A stretch of 11,943 bases of DNA from Deltaproteobacteria bacterium (GTDB taxonomy: Bacteria; Myxococcota; Myxococcia; Myxococcales; 40CM-4-68-19): assembly GCA_005879095.1 (NCBI GenBank), contig VBLM01000418.1:1-11943 (forward strand), written 5' to 3'. Below the pieces are notes generated by a model. That model had not been told where the DNA came from, made no database searches, and was given only the letters and a program-made list of their open reading frames with translations. A program made the position numbers and the translations under genes. Shown here in pieces: positions 1 through 6,090 of the stretch; within the stretch, counting starts at the first letter, position 1, and every line of letters begins with the position of its first letter.

Positions 1-350
1 GCGAGCAGGGCGCAGACGAGCGTCGTGATCGCCGATCCGAACGCGCGCGCCCACGGCCGCAGCCGCTCCGGCAACAGATCGACGGTCGACAGCGCGAGAT
101 GGTGGCCGGTCGCGGTCGCGAGCAGCGCGCCGATGAAGCCGACCCAAAGCGTCAGGTGCTCGGTATAGACCGCAGCGCCGGGTACGCCCGCGCCGGTGAA
201 GCGGCGGACGGCGGCCTCCAGCGTGGGCAACAGGACCATCGCCAGGACGATCGCGACCAGCGCCCAGCGTTCGACCGCGGTGCCGCCGGGCTTCTCGCCC
301 GGCGCCTCGGGCGCGCCGGCGATGTGGACAGGCTTCGCAGCAAGTTCCAA
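1..350 (-). CDS. dctQ: TRAP transporter small permease (DctQ-like), partial
   Basis: The minus strand is open from 350 to the window edge, giving about 116 N-terminal residues of a membrane protein; the rest lies to the left. After a polar, Pro/Gly-rich N-terminus of about 25 residues comes a transmembrane helix (ERWALVAIVLAMVLLP), a short segment with VPGAAVYTEHLTLWVGF, and a second hydrophobic stretch followed by GHHLAL. This is the usual DctQ pattern, in which the small permease joins DctM and the periplasmic binding protein to drive Na+- or H+-coupled uptake. It could also be the N-terminal half of a fused DctQM. No ATG exists in this frame after the upstream stop; TTG at 350-348 with GGAG ten bases before it is the only sensible start. 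It is divergent from tatT and dctP, whereas TRAP genes usually run in one direction. Confidence 0.72.
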   Translation of the reverse strand, partial: MELAAKPVHIAGAPEAPGEKPGGTAVERWALVAIVLAMVLLPTLEAAVRRFTGAGVPGAAVYTEHLTLWVGFIGALLATATGHHLALSTVDLLPERLRPWARAFGSAITTLVCALL

Positions 351-368
351 CGGTCGGCGACTCCGAGG

Positions 369-396
369 TTGACTTCTTCTTCGCCGTCAATATCAC
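369..396 (+). promoter_or_regulatory. putative sigma70-type promoter for tatT-dctP
   Basis: TTGACT (369-374) and TATCAC (391-396) are separated by 16 bases, a good match to -35 and -10 elements. They lie in the short gap between the divergent dctQ and tatT starts. Transcription would begin near 402-404, only a few bases before the TTG codon at 408. Inferred from sequence alone. Confidence 0.4.
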
Positions 397-407
397 TTGC
401 GGACATC

Positions 408-1218
408 TTGCGCGCGATCTTCGTTCTCCTGGCGATGTCCGCCTTCGCCTGCTCCCCGAAGCGATACGTCCTCGAGAAGGCGGCCGACGCGCTCGACTCC
501 ACCAGCGAGGGCGGAGCGTTCGCGCGCGACGACGATCCGCGCGCTGCGCATCGGGCTGGCCCGGGGATTTACGCAGTACGGCTTCGCCTTCGTCGAGCAG
601 CCCGCCGAGCTGGGCGGCAACGCTGGCGAGATGCCGCGCGCTCGACGGTTCTACCTGCGCGCGCGAGCGTACGGGCTGGAGGGGATGAAGATCGCCCGCG
701 GCGTGACCGAGGACGAGCTGCGCAAGTCTCCGCAGCAGGCGGCCGCGCGCTTTCAGAAAGAGGACGTGCCCTTGATGTACTGGACGATGGCGCCGTGGGC
801 GCTGGCCATTTCGGCGAACAAACGCGATCTCGAGCTGGTCGGCGACCTGCCGGCGGTGGCGGCGCTGCTCGACCGGGCGCTGCAGCTCGACGAGTCCTGG
901 GATCAAGGCTCGCTGCACGAGTTCGCCATCACCTTCGATCCGGCCCGCCCCGAGGGCACCACGCCCGAAAAGCAGAAGGCGCACTTCGAGCGCGCGAAGA
1001 CGCTCGCGCAGGGTGAAAAAATCAGCCCGCTCGTCACTTACGCGCAAGCCGTCTCCGGGCCGGAGCAGCGCAAGGCCGAATACGAGGCCCTCTTGAAGGA
1101 AGCGGCGTCGTTCGACGTCGATCAGCCGAAAGCGCGCAAGAACCGGCTGACCAACATCCTGTCGCAGCGGCGCGCCGCATATCTGCTCAAGCACGAGGAC
1201 GACGTCTTCCCAGACTGA
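408..1218 (+). pseudogene. tatT: TRAP transporter TatT component (TPR-repeat lipoprotein), frameshifted
   Basis: TatT is the TPR-repeat periplasmic partner of TPAT-type TRAP transporters (Treponema pallidum Tp0956 is the model). The N-terminus is in one frame: TTG at 408, a signal peptide (RAIFVLLAMSAFAC, with an imperfect lipobox) and KRYVLEKAADAL through FARDDDP, ending near 539. The rest is in another frame from about 545: LRIGLARGFTQYGFAFVEQ, then EDVPLMYWT, DLPAVAALLDRALQLDE, LHEFAITF, KAHFERA and RLTNILSQRRAAYLL, ending at 1218. Family members carry about 25 more residues between the DDDP and GFTQY motifs, so 70-80 bases appear to be lost with a frame change. A translation starting inside the second frame would lack the signal peptide. 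The stop codon touches the dctP ribosome-binding site. The family call is firm; whether the lesion is biological or an assembly error is open. Confidence 0.75.
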
Positions 1219-1227
1219 GGATTCGAC

Positions 1228-2214
1228 ATGAACCACATCGCTCTTGCCTTCTTGCTCGCAGCCGGCAGCGCCTCCGCCCAGACGGTCAGGATCAAGCTCG
1301 GCACGCTCGCGCCGCAGGGATCGACCTGGCATCAGCTCTTGCAACAGATGGCGGTCGACTTTTCGAAAGCCTCGAACGGGAAGGTCGAGCTCAAGATCTA
1401 CGCCGGCGGCACGCAGGGCAACGAAGGCGAGATGATCCGCAAGATCTCGATCGGGCAATTGCAGGCCGCGTCGATGACCGCGATCGGCCTGCACGAGATC
1501 ACGCCCGAGCCGCAGGCGGAGGACGTGCCGTTCATGATCGATTCGTACGAGGAGTACGACTACGTCCACGAGAAGGTGCGCGGCGAGCTCGAGTCGGCGA
1601 TCGCGAAGAAGGGCTACCAGGTCCTGCAGTGGGGCGAGGTCGGGTTCGTCTACCTCTTCTCGACGCAGCCGTACAAGACGCCGGAAGACTTTGGCAAGGG
1701 CAAGGTCTTCACCTGGAACGGCGACCCCGGCGCGGAGGCGGCGTGGAAGGCGGCGGGCTTCCATCCGGTGGTGCTGTCGTCGACCGACCTGATTCCGTCG
1801 CTCAGCTCGGGGATGATCAACATCATCAGCGAGTCGCCGCTCTACGCGTACACGACGCACACCTTCGACCGCGCCAGCCACATGCTCAACATGCACTGGG
1901 GCTTCCTCACCGGCGCGACCGTCGTTCGCAAGGACACCTGGGAGAAGGTCCCCGCCGACCTGCGCACCAAGCTGCTCGAGATCGCCGAGGAGTACAGCAA
2001 GAAGACCCGCGACGACGTGCGCAAGCAGAACGACGACGCGATCGTGCAGATGAAGAAGCGCGGGCTCAAGGTCGACGAGCCGGCCAACATCGAGGGCTGG
2101 CAGAAGGCGGCGGCCAAGGCTTCTGACGTGGTGCGCGGCAAGGTGGTGCCGCCGGGGATCTACGACGAGGTCAAGAAGTACCGCGACGAATACCGCGCGC
2201 AGCACAAGCGGTAG
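1228..2214 (+). CDS. dctP: TRAP transporter substrate-binding protein, DctP family (TatP type)
   Basis: A 328-residue periplasmic solute-binding protein. The signal peptide is residues 1-17 with likely cleavage at SASA|Q, followed by the DctP opening VRIKLGTLAPQGSTWH. Later motifs are YAGGTQGNEGEMIRKI, QLQAASMTAIGL, DVPFMIDSYEEYDYV and GFLTGATVVRKDTWEKVP. Where classical DctP proteins have the ligand-binding Arg after the hinge (K-x-R), this one reads KGKVFTWNGDP, followed by AAWKAAGFHPVVLSSTDLIPSL. That is typical of the TatT-associated subgroup thought to bind non-carboxylate or hydrophobic ligands. The start ATG has GAGG (1217-1220) seven bases upstream, overlapping the tatT stop, so the two are one operon. 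The ligand cannot be predicted. Its TAG stop abuts the stop codon of the converging gene. Confidence 0.93.
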   Translation: MNHIALAFLLAAGSASAQTVRIKLGTLAPQGSTWHQLLQQMAVDFSKASNGKVELKIYAGGTQGNEGEMIRKISIGQLQAASMTAIGLHEITPEPQAEDVPFMIDSYEEYDYVHEKVRGELESAIAKKGYQVLQWGEVGFVYLFSTQPYKTPEDFGKGKVFTWNGDPGAEAAWKAAGFHPVVLSSTDLIPSLSSGMINIISESPLYAYTTHTFDRASHMLNMHWGFLTGATVVRKDTWEKVPADLRTKLLEIAEEYSKKTRDDVRKQNDDAIVQMKKRGLKVDEPANIEGWQKAAAKASDVVRGKVVPPGIYDEVKKYRDEYRAQHKR

Positions 2215-3147
2215 CTACCAGCGTGCGGTGTGGTCCTCCGCGACGCCCGGCAGCGAGTGCACCTCGACGTCGTGCAGGCGGCCGGAGAACGTGCCGAACG
2301 GCTGGACGTACCTGCTCGAGATGACCATCAGATCGATGGTCTGCGCCCGGTAACCCTCGGGGTGGAAGACGAGGTCGACGCGGCCATCTTCGCTGCGGAT
2401 GTGCCACGGTGAGGCCGGCGCCGTGCCGTCGAAGGTGAAGCTGATCTTGCCGGCCGGGCGAGGCTCGCCGTCGGTCCAGACCGCGTTTTCGCCCTCGCCC
2501 TGGACGAAGCCTTCGCTGAAATTGAAGGCGACGGGCCGGCCGTTGACGCGGCCGTTGGCGAAGGCCCAGCGCCAGGCGGTCTCGCGGGCCAGGTAGCCGT
2601 GGGTGTAGTCGAGGCCGGCGAGCTGCCCCTCGACCGGAAAGCGGTTGTTGCCCACGCGGACCTCGCCGCGCGCCGGCATCAGGACGGTTTTTTGTGTGAG
2701 GTCGAATCGGCCGGGCGGGCCGACGGGCGCGACGGCAGTCATCGGTACGGCGCCGGCCTCGAGGGCGAGGTCGATTTCGGTGTACCCCCAACTCGCCTTG
2801 ATCAGGGTCTGGCCGTCCTTGCGCTCGATGCGCGCGTCGATCCCGGGGCCGATCAGCCGCGCCTTGGCCGGATCGACGCTCGCGCAGACCGACGGCAGGA
2901 CGGGATTTTCGTTCGCCAGCAGGCGGCAGCTGCCGCGATCGAAGACCGCGCAGATGCCGCTGGTCCTTTCGATGAAGCGCCGCTCGAAGAACGAAGCCGC
3001 CCAGGGCGGCTGCAGCCGGCCGAAGCCGGGGTCGGCGATGGCGCCGGAATAGAGACCCATCCGGGGCGCGCCGTCCTCGCCGGCCAGGACAGCGGGCGCG
3101 GCGGGCAGCGTCGCGGCGGGGGCAGGGCGGACGGAAGCTTCGGACAT
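2215..3147 (-). CDS. DUF2804 domain-containing protein
   Basis: A 310-residue soluble protein with no signal peptide or membrane segment. It matches the DUF2804 family in the order of its motifs: RMGLYSG and FFERRF near the start, YTEIDL in the middle, then DYTHGYLARETAWRWAFANG, VAFNFSEGF, WHIRSEDGRVDLVF, VQPFGTFSG and a C-terminal VAEDHTARW. The family is widespread in bacteria and its biochemical role is unknown. ATG at 3147 gives a standard-length protein and leaves 52 bases to the divergent surE start; the same frame is open further upstream but that part overlaps surE antisense and is not credible. The Shine-Dalgarno sequence is weak (CGAG). The gene converges on dctP with no intergenic base. 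It looks intact. Confidence 0.88.
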   Translation of the reverse strand: MSEASVRPAPAATLPAAPAVLAGEDGAPRMGLYSGAIADPGFGRLQPPWAASFFERRFIERTSGICAVFDRGSCRLLANENPVLPSVCASVDPAKARLIGPGIDARIERKDGQTLIKASWGYTEIDLALEAGAVPMTAVAPVGPPGRFDLTQKTVLMPARGEVRVGNNRFPVEGQLAGLDYTHGYLARETAWRWAFANGRVNGRPVAFNFSEGFVQGEGENAVWTDGEPRPAGKISFTFDGTAPASPWHIRSEDGRVDLVFHPEGYRAQTIDLMVISSRYVQPFGTFSGRLHDVEVHSLPGVAEDHTARW

Positions 3148-3185
3148 GGCTCGACTTTGCGCTGCACGGCGAGCGAGGGCAACCG

Positions 3186-3191
3186 TATAAA
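3186..3191 (+). promoter_or_regulatory. putative -10 element of surE (possibly leaderless transcript)
   Basis: TATAAA stands alone in GC-rich sequence and ends eight bases before the surE ATG. A transcript from it would start at or within a few bases of the start codon. No convincing -35 hexamer is seen at 16-19 bases, so this is a modest call. Confidence 0.35.
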
Positions 3192-3199
3192 GTGCGAGA

Positions 3200-3961
3200 A
3201 TGCGTTTTCTCGTCAGCAACGACGACGGCGTCGAGGCCGCGGGGCTGCGGGCGCTGGCGGAATCGCTCGCGACCCTCGGCCAAGTGACCGTCTGCGCACC
3301 CGATCGAGAGCAGAGCGCCACCAGCCGCAGCATCTCGCTGCATCGGCCGTTGCGCATCGAGCAGCTGCCGTCCTGGGGCGAGATCGAGCGCTGGGCGGTC
3401 GACGGCACGCCCACCGACGCGGTCTACGTCGGCTTGAACCACGTCCTGAAAGGCCGCCGCCCGGACGTGGTCGCGAGCGGCATCAACCGCGGGCCGAACC
3501 TCGCCAACGACGTCCACTACTCGGGCACCGTGGCGGCCGCGATGGAAGGCTGCGTCGGCGGCGTGCCGAGCTTCGCCATCAGCTTGATCCGCACGCGCGA
3601 CTACGGGCACGCGGCGCGGTTCGCGGCGCACCTCGCGCGGCAGATCGGCCAGCATGGCCTGCCACCGGGTACTCTGTTGAACGTGAATGTCCCACCCGGG
3701 GAGCCGGCCGGCGCCGAAATCACACGTATCGGCAGGCGTTCCTACCTCGCCTCCGTCGTCGAGAAACTGGACCCTCGCGGGCGCGCGTATTACTGGATCG
3801 GGGGAGACGAGCAGGCGCACGAGAACGTGCCGGGCAGCGATTGCAACGCGGTGTTCGACAGCAAGCGCATCTCGGTCACGCCGCTGCACCTGGACCTGAC
3901 GCGGCACGAGCTCGTCGAGGAGCTGAAGCGTTGGGACCTGCCCGGCCTGGTTTCGCGATAG
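3200..3961 (+). CDS. surE: 5'/3'-nucleotidase SurE
   Basis: A 253-residue nucleoside monophosphatase of the SurE family, which dephosphorylates nucleotides and is linked to stationary-phase survival. All metal-site motifs are present: SNDDG with Asp8 and Asp9, Ser39 in PDREQSATSRS, and Asn96 in ASGINRGPN. The VDGTPTDAV and HYSGTVAAAMEG motifs follow. Length and start agree with the family, and ATG at 3200 is the natural start. It overlaps the next gene, a LysM/M23 lipoprotein, by 31 bases. This recalls the proteobacterial surE-pcm-nlpD-rpoS cluster but without pcm between them. It is divergent from the DUF2804 gene. The enzyme is cytoplasmic. Confidence 0.97.
   Translation: MRFLVSNDDGVEAAGLRALAESLATLGQVTVCAPDREQSATSRSISLHRPLRIEQLPSWGEIERWAVDGTPTDAVYVGLNHVLKGRRPDVVASGINRGPNLANDVHYSGTVAAAMEGCVGGVPSFAISLIRTRDYGHAARFAAHLARQIGQHGLPPGTLLNVNVPPGEPAGAEITRIGRRSYLASVVEKLDPRGRAYYWIGGDEQAHENVPGSDCNAVFDSKRISVTPLHLDLTRHELVEELKRWDLPGLVSR
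3917..3922 (+). promoter_or_regulatory. ribosome-binding site deciding a TTG start
   Basis: GAGGAG lies inside the 3' end of surE, eight bases before TTG at 3931. No ATG or GTG lies at a suitable place in this frame, so this strong site is the main evidence for the TTG start of the LysM/M23 lipoprotein. Confidence 0.65.
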
Positions 3962-4677
3962 CCCTCGCCGCCGCGCTCGCCTGCGCCTGCGCGCACAAGG
4001 CCGTTCGTCAGACTGCCGGCCCGGTCCAGGGCGGCGTGCTGCACCACGTCCGCGCCGGCGAGACGCTCTGGCGCATCGCGAAGACGTACGACGTGCCGCT
4101 CGAAGAGCTGTTGCGCGAGAACGATCTGCCCGATCCGTCGCATTTGTCCGAAGGCTCGCTGCTGTTCATCCCGAGGGCCGCTCGCGAGTTGAACGTGCCG
4201 CCGCCGGGCGAAGCCCCGCAGGCGCGCGTCGAGCAGCGGCCGCCGCGGCGGGCCGGGCCCTCGTCGATCCCGCGGGCCGGCCAGCATCCGCTCGATCCCG
4301 CCGCGCACGGCTCATGGCTCTCCTGGCCGGCTCCCGGCGTGCTGATCTCGGGCTTCGGCACGCGCGAGCGAGACCATCACGACGGCATCGACCTCGCCTG
4401 TCCGGAGGGCACCACCGTCCGCGCCGCCGACGACGGCGTCGTCCTGTTCGCCGGCGAACAGCGCGGCTACGGCAACCTCGTCCTGCTCGCCCACGACGGC
4501 GACGTGGTCACCGTCTACGCCCACAACTCGGAAAACCTGGTCGGGAAGGGCGAGCGGGTCACCCGCGGCGAGGAAATCGCGCGCGTCGGCCACAGCGGAA
4601 ATGCCACCGGGCCGCACCTCCATTTCGAAGTGCGTGTAGGTACGCATCCCCGCAACCCGCTGGGCTTTCTCCGCTGA
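3931..4677 (+). CDS. LysM/M23 peptidase lipoprotein (NlpD/EnvC-like)
   Basis: A 248-residue envelope protein. Residues 8-20 form a short lipoprotein signal peptide (ALACAC; acylated Cys18 or Cys20). One LysM domain (about 37-81: HHVRAGETLWRIAKTYDVP, ending in LLFIPR) should bind peptidoglycan. A Pro-rich linker (88-125) leads to an M23 domain (about 130-248). The zinc ligands are present: His150 and Asp154 in HDGID, His229 and His231 in HLHFEV, plus His198 in YAHNS. Unlike E. coli NlpD, which has a degenerate site and only activates amidases, this domain could be catalytic. The TTG start overlaps surE by 31 bases, so translation is coupled. Position after surE supports an nlpD-like role in septal peptidoglycan splitting, though the exact orthology is inferred. 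Confidence 0.85.
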   Translation: MGPARPGFAIALAAALACACAHKAVRQTAGPVQGGVLHHVRAGETLWRIAKTYDVPLEELLRENDLPDPSHLSEGSLLFIPRAARELNVPPPGEAPQARVEQRPPRRAGPSSIPRAGQHPLDPAAHGSWLSWPAPGVLISGFGTRERDHHDGIDLACPEGTTVRAADDGVVLFAGEQRGYGNLVLLAHDGDVVTVYAHNSENLVGKGERVTRGEEIARVGHSGNATGPHLHFEVRVGTHPRNPLGFLR

Positions 4678-4686
4678 CAGTTTTTC

Positions 4687-4715
4687 TTGCGGCTCCGGCA
4701 GCGCACTGCTACACA
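4687..4715 (+). promoter_or_regulatory. putative promoter upstream of apt
   Basis: TTGCGG (4687-4692), a 17-base spacer and TACACA (4710-4715) preceded by an extended -10 TGC. It lies just after the M23 stop codon and before the hairpins. Predicted transcription starts near 4721, so the RNA would contain both hairpins before apt. Confidence 0.4.
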
Positions 4716-4719
4716 CCCC

Positions 4720-4754
4720 GCCGGGTTTCCGGGCGAAAGCCCGAGGCTCCCGGC
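4720..4754 (+). promoter_or_regulatory. nested GNRA-capped hairpin in the apt leader
   Basis: GCCGGG (4720-4725) pairs with CCCGGC (4749-4754), and inside it CGGGC (4730-4734) pairs with GCCCG (4739-4743) around a GAAA tetraloop. An asymmetric internal loop separates the helices. Its 3' arm overlaps the left arm of the following terminator by two bases. It does not match a riboswitch class I can recognise. Confidence 0.45.
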
Positions 4755-4796
4755 CGTCGGTCCCATCCCCCCCATGGGACCGGCGGCTGTTTTTTT
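4753..4796 (+). terminator. intrinsic terminator upstream of apt
   Basis: A 14-base stem (4753-4766 with 4774-4787, one G-U pair) around a seven-C loop is followed by a T-rich run (4788-4796). This is a textbook Rho-independent terminator. It ends only 25 bases before the apt start, so it either ends the surE-M23 transcript or acts as an attenuator in the apt leader. Confidence 0.85.
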
Positions 4797-4821
4797 GCTC
4801 CCGCTCTGAGAGAATCGCGGC

Positions 4822-5352
4822 ATGGCTTCCCTCGACCTCGTCCGGCAGCTGATCCGCGACATCCCCGACTTTCCTCAGCCCGGCATCCTCTTCAAGGACA
4901 TCACACCCGTCCTCGCCGACGCCAAAGCGTTCCAGGCGGTTCTCGACGAGATGGAAGAACGCCTCCGCGGTCGCGGGTTCGACCGCATCGTGGCCATCGA
5001 GTCGCGTGGGTTCGTCTTCGGCGCCGCGCTGGCCGACCGGCTCGAGATCGGCTTCTCGCCGGTCCGCAAGCTGGGCAAGTTGCCGTACAAGACGCACCGG
5101 ATCGAGTACGCGCTGGAGTACGGGAAGGGCGTGCTCGAGGCCCACGTCGACTCGGTCAAACCGGGCGAGAAGGTGGCGATCGTCGATGACCTGCTCGCGA
5201 CCGGCGGCACCGCGTGGGGTGCGGCGCAGCTGGTGCAGAAACAGGAAGGCCAGGTCGGCGCGTTCCTGTTCGTCGTCGAGCTGTCGTTCTTGAAGGGCCG
5301 CGACCGGCTCGCCCAGTACGGCGCGCCGGTCGAGGCCTTGATAAGCTACTGA
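4822..5352 (+). CDS. apt: adenine phosphoribosyltransferase
   Basis: A 176-residue cytoplasmic purine-salvage enzyme that makes AMP from adenine and PRPP. Family motifs are in order: IPDFPQPGILFKDITPVL (residues 14-31), the IESRGFVFGAALA loop (59-71), VRKLGKLP (81-88), and the PRPP-binding motif VAIVDDLLATGGT (118-130). Length is that of the family. ATG at 4822 is preceded by a moderate GAGAGA site about nine bases upstream. Immediately upstream lies an intrinsic terminator and a structured leader, which suggests regulated readthrough. A tRNA-Arg gene starts five bases after the stop codon and may share the transcript. Confidence 0.97.
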   Translation: MASLDLVRQLIRDIPDFPQPGILFKDITPVLADAKAFQAVLDEMEERLRGRGFDRIVAIESRGFVFGAALADRLEIGFSPVRKLGKLPYKTHRIEYALEYGKGVLEAHVDSVKPGEKVAIVDDLLATGGTAWGAAQLVQKQEGQVGAFLFVVELSFLKGRDRLAQYGAPVEALISY

Positions 5353-5357
5353 AAAAC

Positions 5358-5434
5358 GCCCCCGTAGCTCAGGTGGATAGAGCACCTGTTTCCTAAACAG
5401 GTGGCCGCCCGTTCGAGTCGGGCCGGGGGCGCCA
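5358..5434 (+). tRNA. tRNA-Arg (anticodon CCU)
   Basis: A complete 77-base cloverleaf. The acceptor stem is GCCCCCG with CGGGGGC, the D-arm is GCTC...GAGC, the anticodon stem CCTGT/ACAGG (5385-5401) holds the loop TTCCTAA with anticodon CCT at 5392-5394, and the T-arm GCCCG/CGGGC carries loop TTCGAGT. Discriminator G is followed by an encoded CCA (5432-5434). It decodes AGG. It sits five bases downstream of apt. Confidence 0.97.
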
Positions 5435-5449
5435 GCCTTTTCCTCGGCC

Positions 5450-6022
5450 TCAGATCCGCCCGTTCAGCGCATTGACGATTCCGGTGACCCCGGACAGAGC
5501 GCCCCCTCCGCTGGTGAGTCCCGAGAGCAGATTGCCAAGGTTGCAAAGCAGGCTGCCGACTGCGCCGGAGCCCTTGACCGTGAAGTTGGCCGCCGGGATG
5601 TCGACGCTGGCGCCGACCAACGGCGCGGTGAGGCTGATCTGCCCCAGGTCGAGATTGACGAGGTCGCATTGCCCGGGCCCGGAGCTGGTCACGCTGACGG
5701 TGGTGTTGAAGTCTTCGGTGAGCACGTCCGTGCCGAGCACACCGCCGGTGAGCTTCAGCACGCCGTCGGCCTCGAGACCGACGATTTGTCCAACCGTGTT
5801 CTCGATCACGGCGAAGTTCGTGATCACAGCCTGGTCGATGTTGACGGTGCCAAGCGAGCCGATCAGCGGCAGCGCCAGCCCGGTTACGCTGTCGAGCACG
5901 AGTCCCGTCCCTTTCGCGGCTGCCTGATTGCTCTCGTTTACCGCGGTCGGCGGATTCGCCGCTGTGGTTCCACCGCAGGCCAGTACCAGAGCGAATGCAA
6001 GAAGACTTCGTCGCGATCTCAT
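5450..6022 (-). CDS. secreted lipoprotein of unknown function
   Basis: A 190-residue protein with a lipoprotein signal peptide (SLLAFALVLACGG; acylated Cys near residue 16). The mature part is rich in Gly, Val, Leu, Thr and Asn with few charges, suggesting a beta-rich or surface fold. Two further cysteines occur in GPGQCDLVNLDLGQISLTAPLVG and VGSLLCNLGNLLSG. This pairing resembles a group of secreted hypothetical proteins with a Cys-x-[IV]-x-Asn-Leu-x-Leu-Gly motif and a later LLCxLxxLL motif, best known from actinobacteria; that link is from memory and uncertain. ATG at 6022 is well supported by AGGAGG (6031-6036) eight bases upstream. A 9-bp hairpin and a 14-bp palindrome precede it. The frame is open further upstream but the signal peptide fixes the start. 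Function is unknown. Confidence 0.75.
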   Translation of the reverse strand: MRSRRSLLAFALVLACGGTTAANPPTAVNESNQAAAKGTGLVLDSVTGLALPLIGSLGTVNIDQAVITNFAVIENTVGQIVGLEADGVLKLTGGVLGTDVLTEDFNTTVSVTSSGPGQCDLVNLDLGQISLTAPLVGASVDIPAANFTVKGSGAVGSLLCNLGNLLSGLTSGGGALSGVTGIVNALNGRI

Positions 6023-6037
6023 TCGATCATCCTCCTC

Positions 6038-6059
6038 GTGTTCCGGTCTGCCGGAACAC
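6038..6059 (-). promoter_or_regulatory. 9-bp inverted repeat just upstream of the lipoprotein RBS
   Basis: GTGTTCCGG, four bases, then CCGGAACAC form a perfect 9-bp stem that ends one base before the AGGAGG ribosome-binding site of the 190-residue lipoprotein. With a possible -10 (TAGGGT, 6074-6069 on the minus strand) it would sit at the very 5' end of the mRNA, either as a stabilising stem-loop or as an operator. Confidence 0.5.
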
Positions 6060-6076
6060 CGGCCGCGGACCCTAGT

Positions 6077-6090
6077 GTGATCGCGATCAC
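6077..6090. promoter_or_regulatory. CRP-like palindrome in the lipoprotein promoter region
   Basis: GTGATCGCGATCAC is a perfect 14-bp palindrome, and with one more base it reads TGTGA-N6-TCACG, close to the CRP/FNR-family consensus TGTGA-N6-TCACA. It lies 55 bases upstream of the lipoprotein ATG at 6022 and would fall in the spacer of a putative promoter whose -10 is TAGGGT. That position would favour repression. GATCGCGATC-type palindromes can also occur by chance in GC-rich DNA. Confidence 0.35.

Noticed and set aside
351..406. ATG at 406 (minus) as the start of dctQ
   Set aside because: It is in another frame from the membrane segments; using it would need a frameshift, while TTG at 350 does not.
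2599..3930. Upstream extension of the M23 frame through DUF2804 and surE
   Set aside because: Arg/Gly/Ala-rich non-protein-like translation; the signal peptide and strong RBS place the start at 3931.
4680..4821. A known riboswitch class (guanidine/ppGpp/PRPP ykkC types, ZTP, c-di-GMP, purine) before apt
   Set aside because: None of the conserved sequence signatures I know for these classes is present.
5358..5434. tRNA-Arg as an attachment site for an integrated element
   Set aside because: No integrase gene and no repeat of the tRNA 3' end elsewhere in the window.
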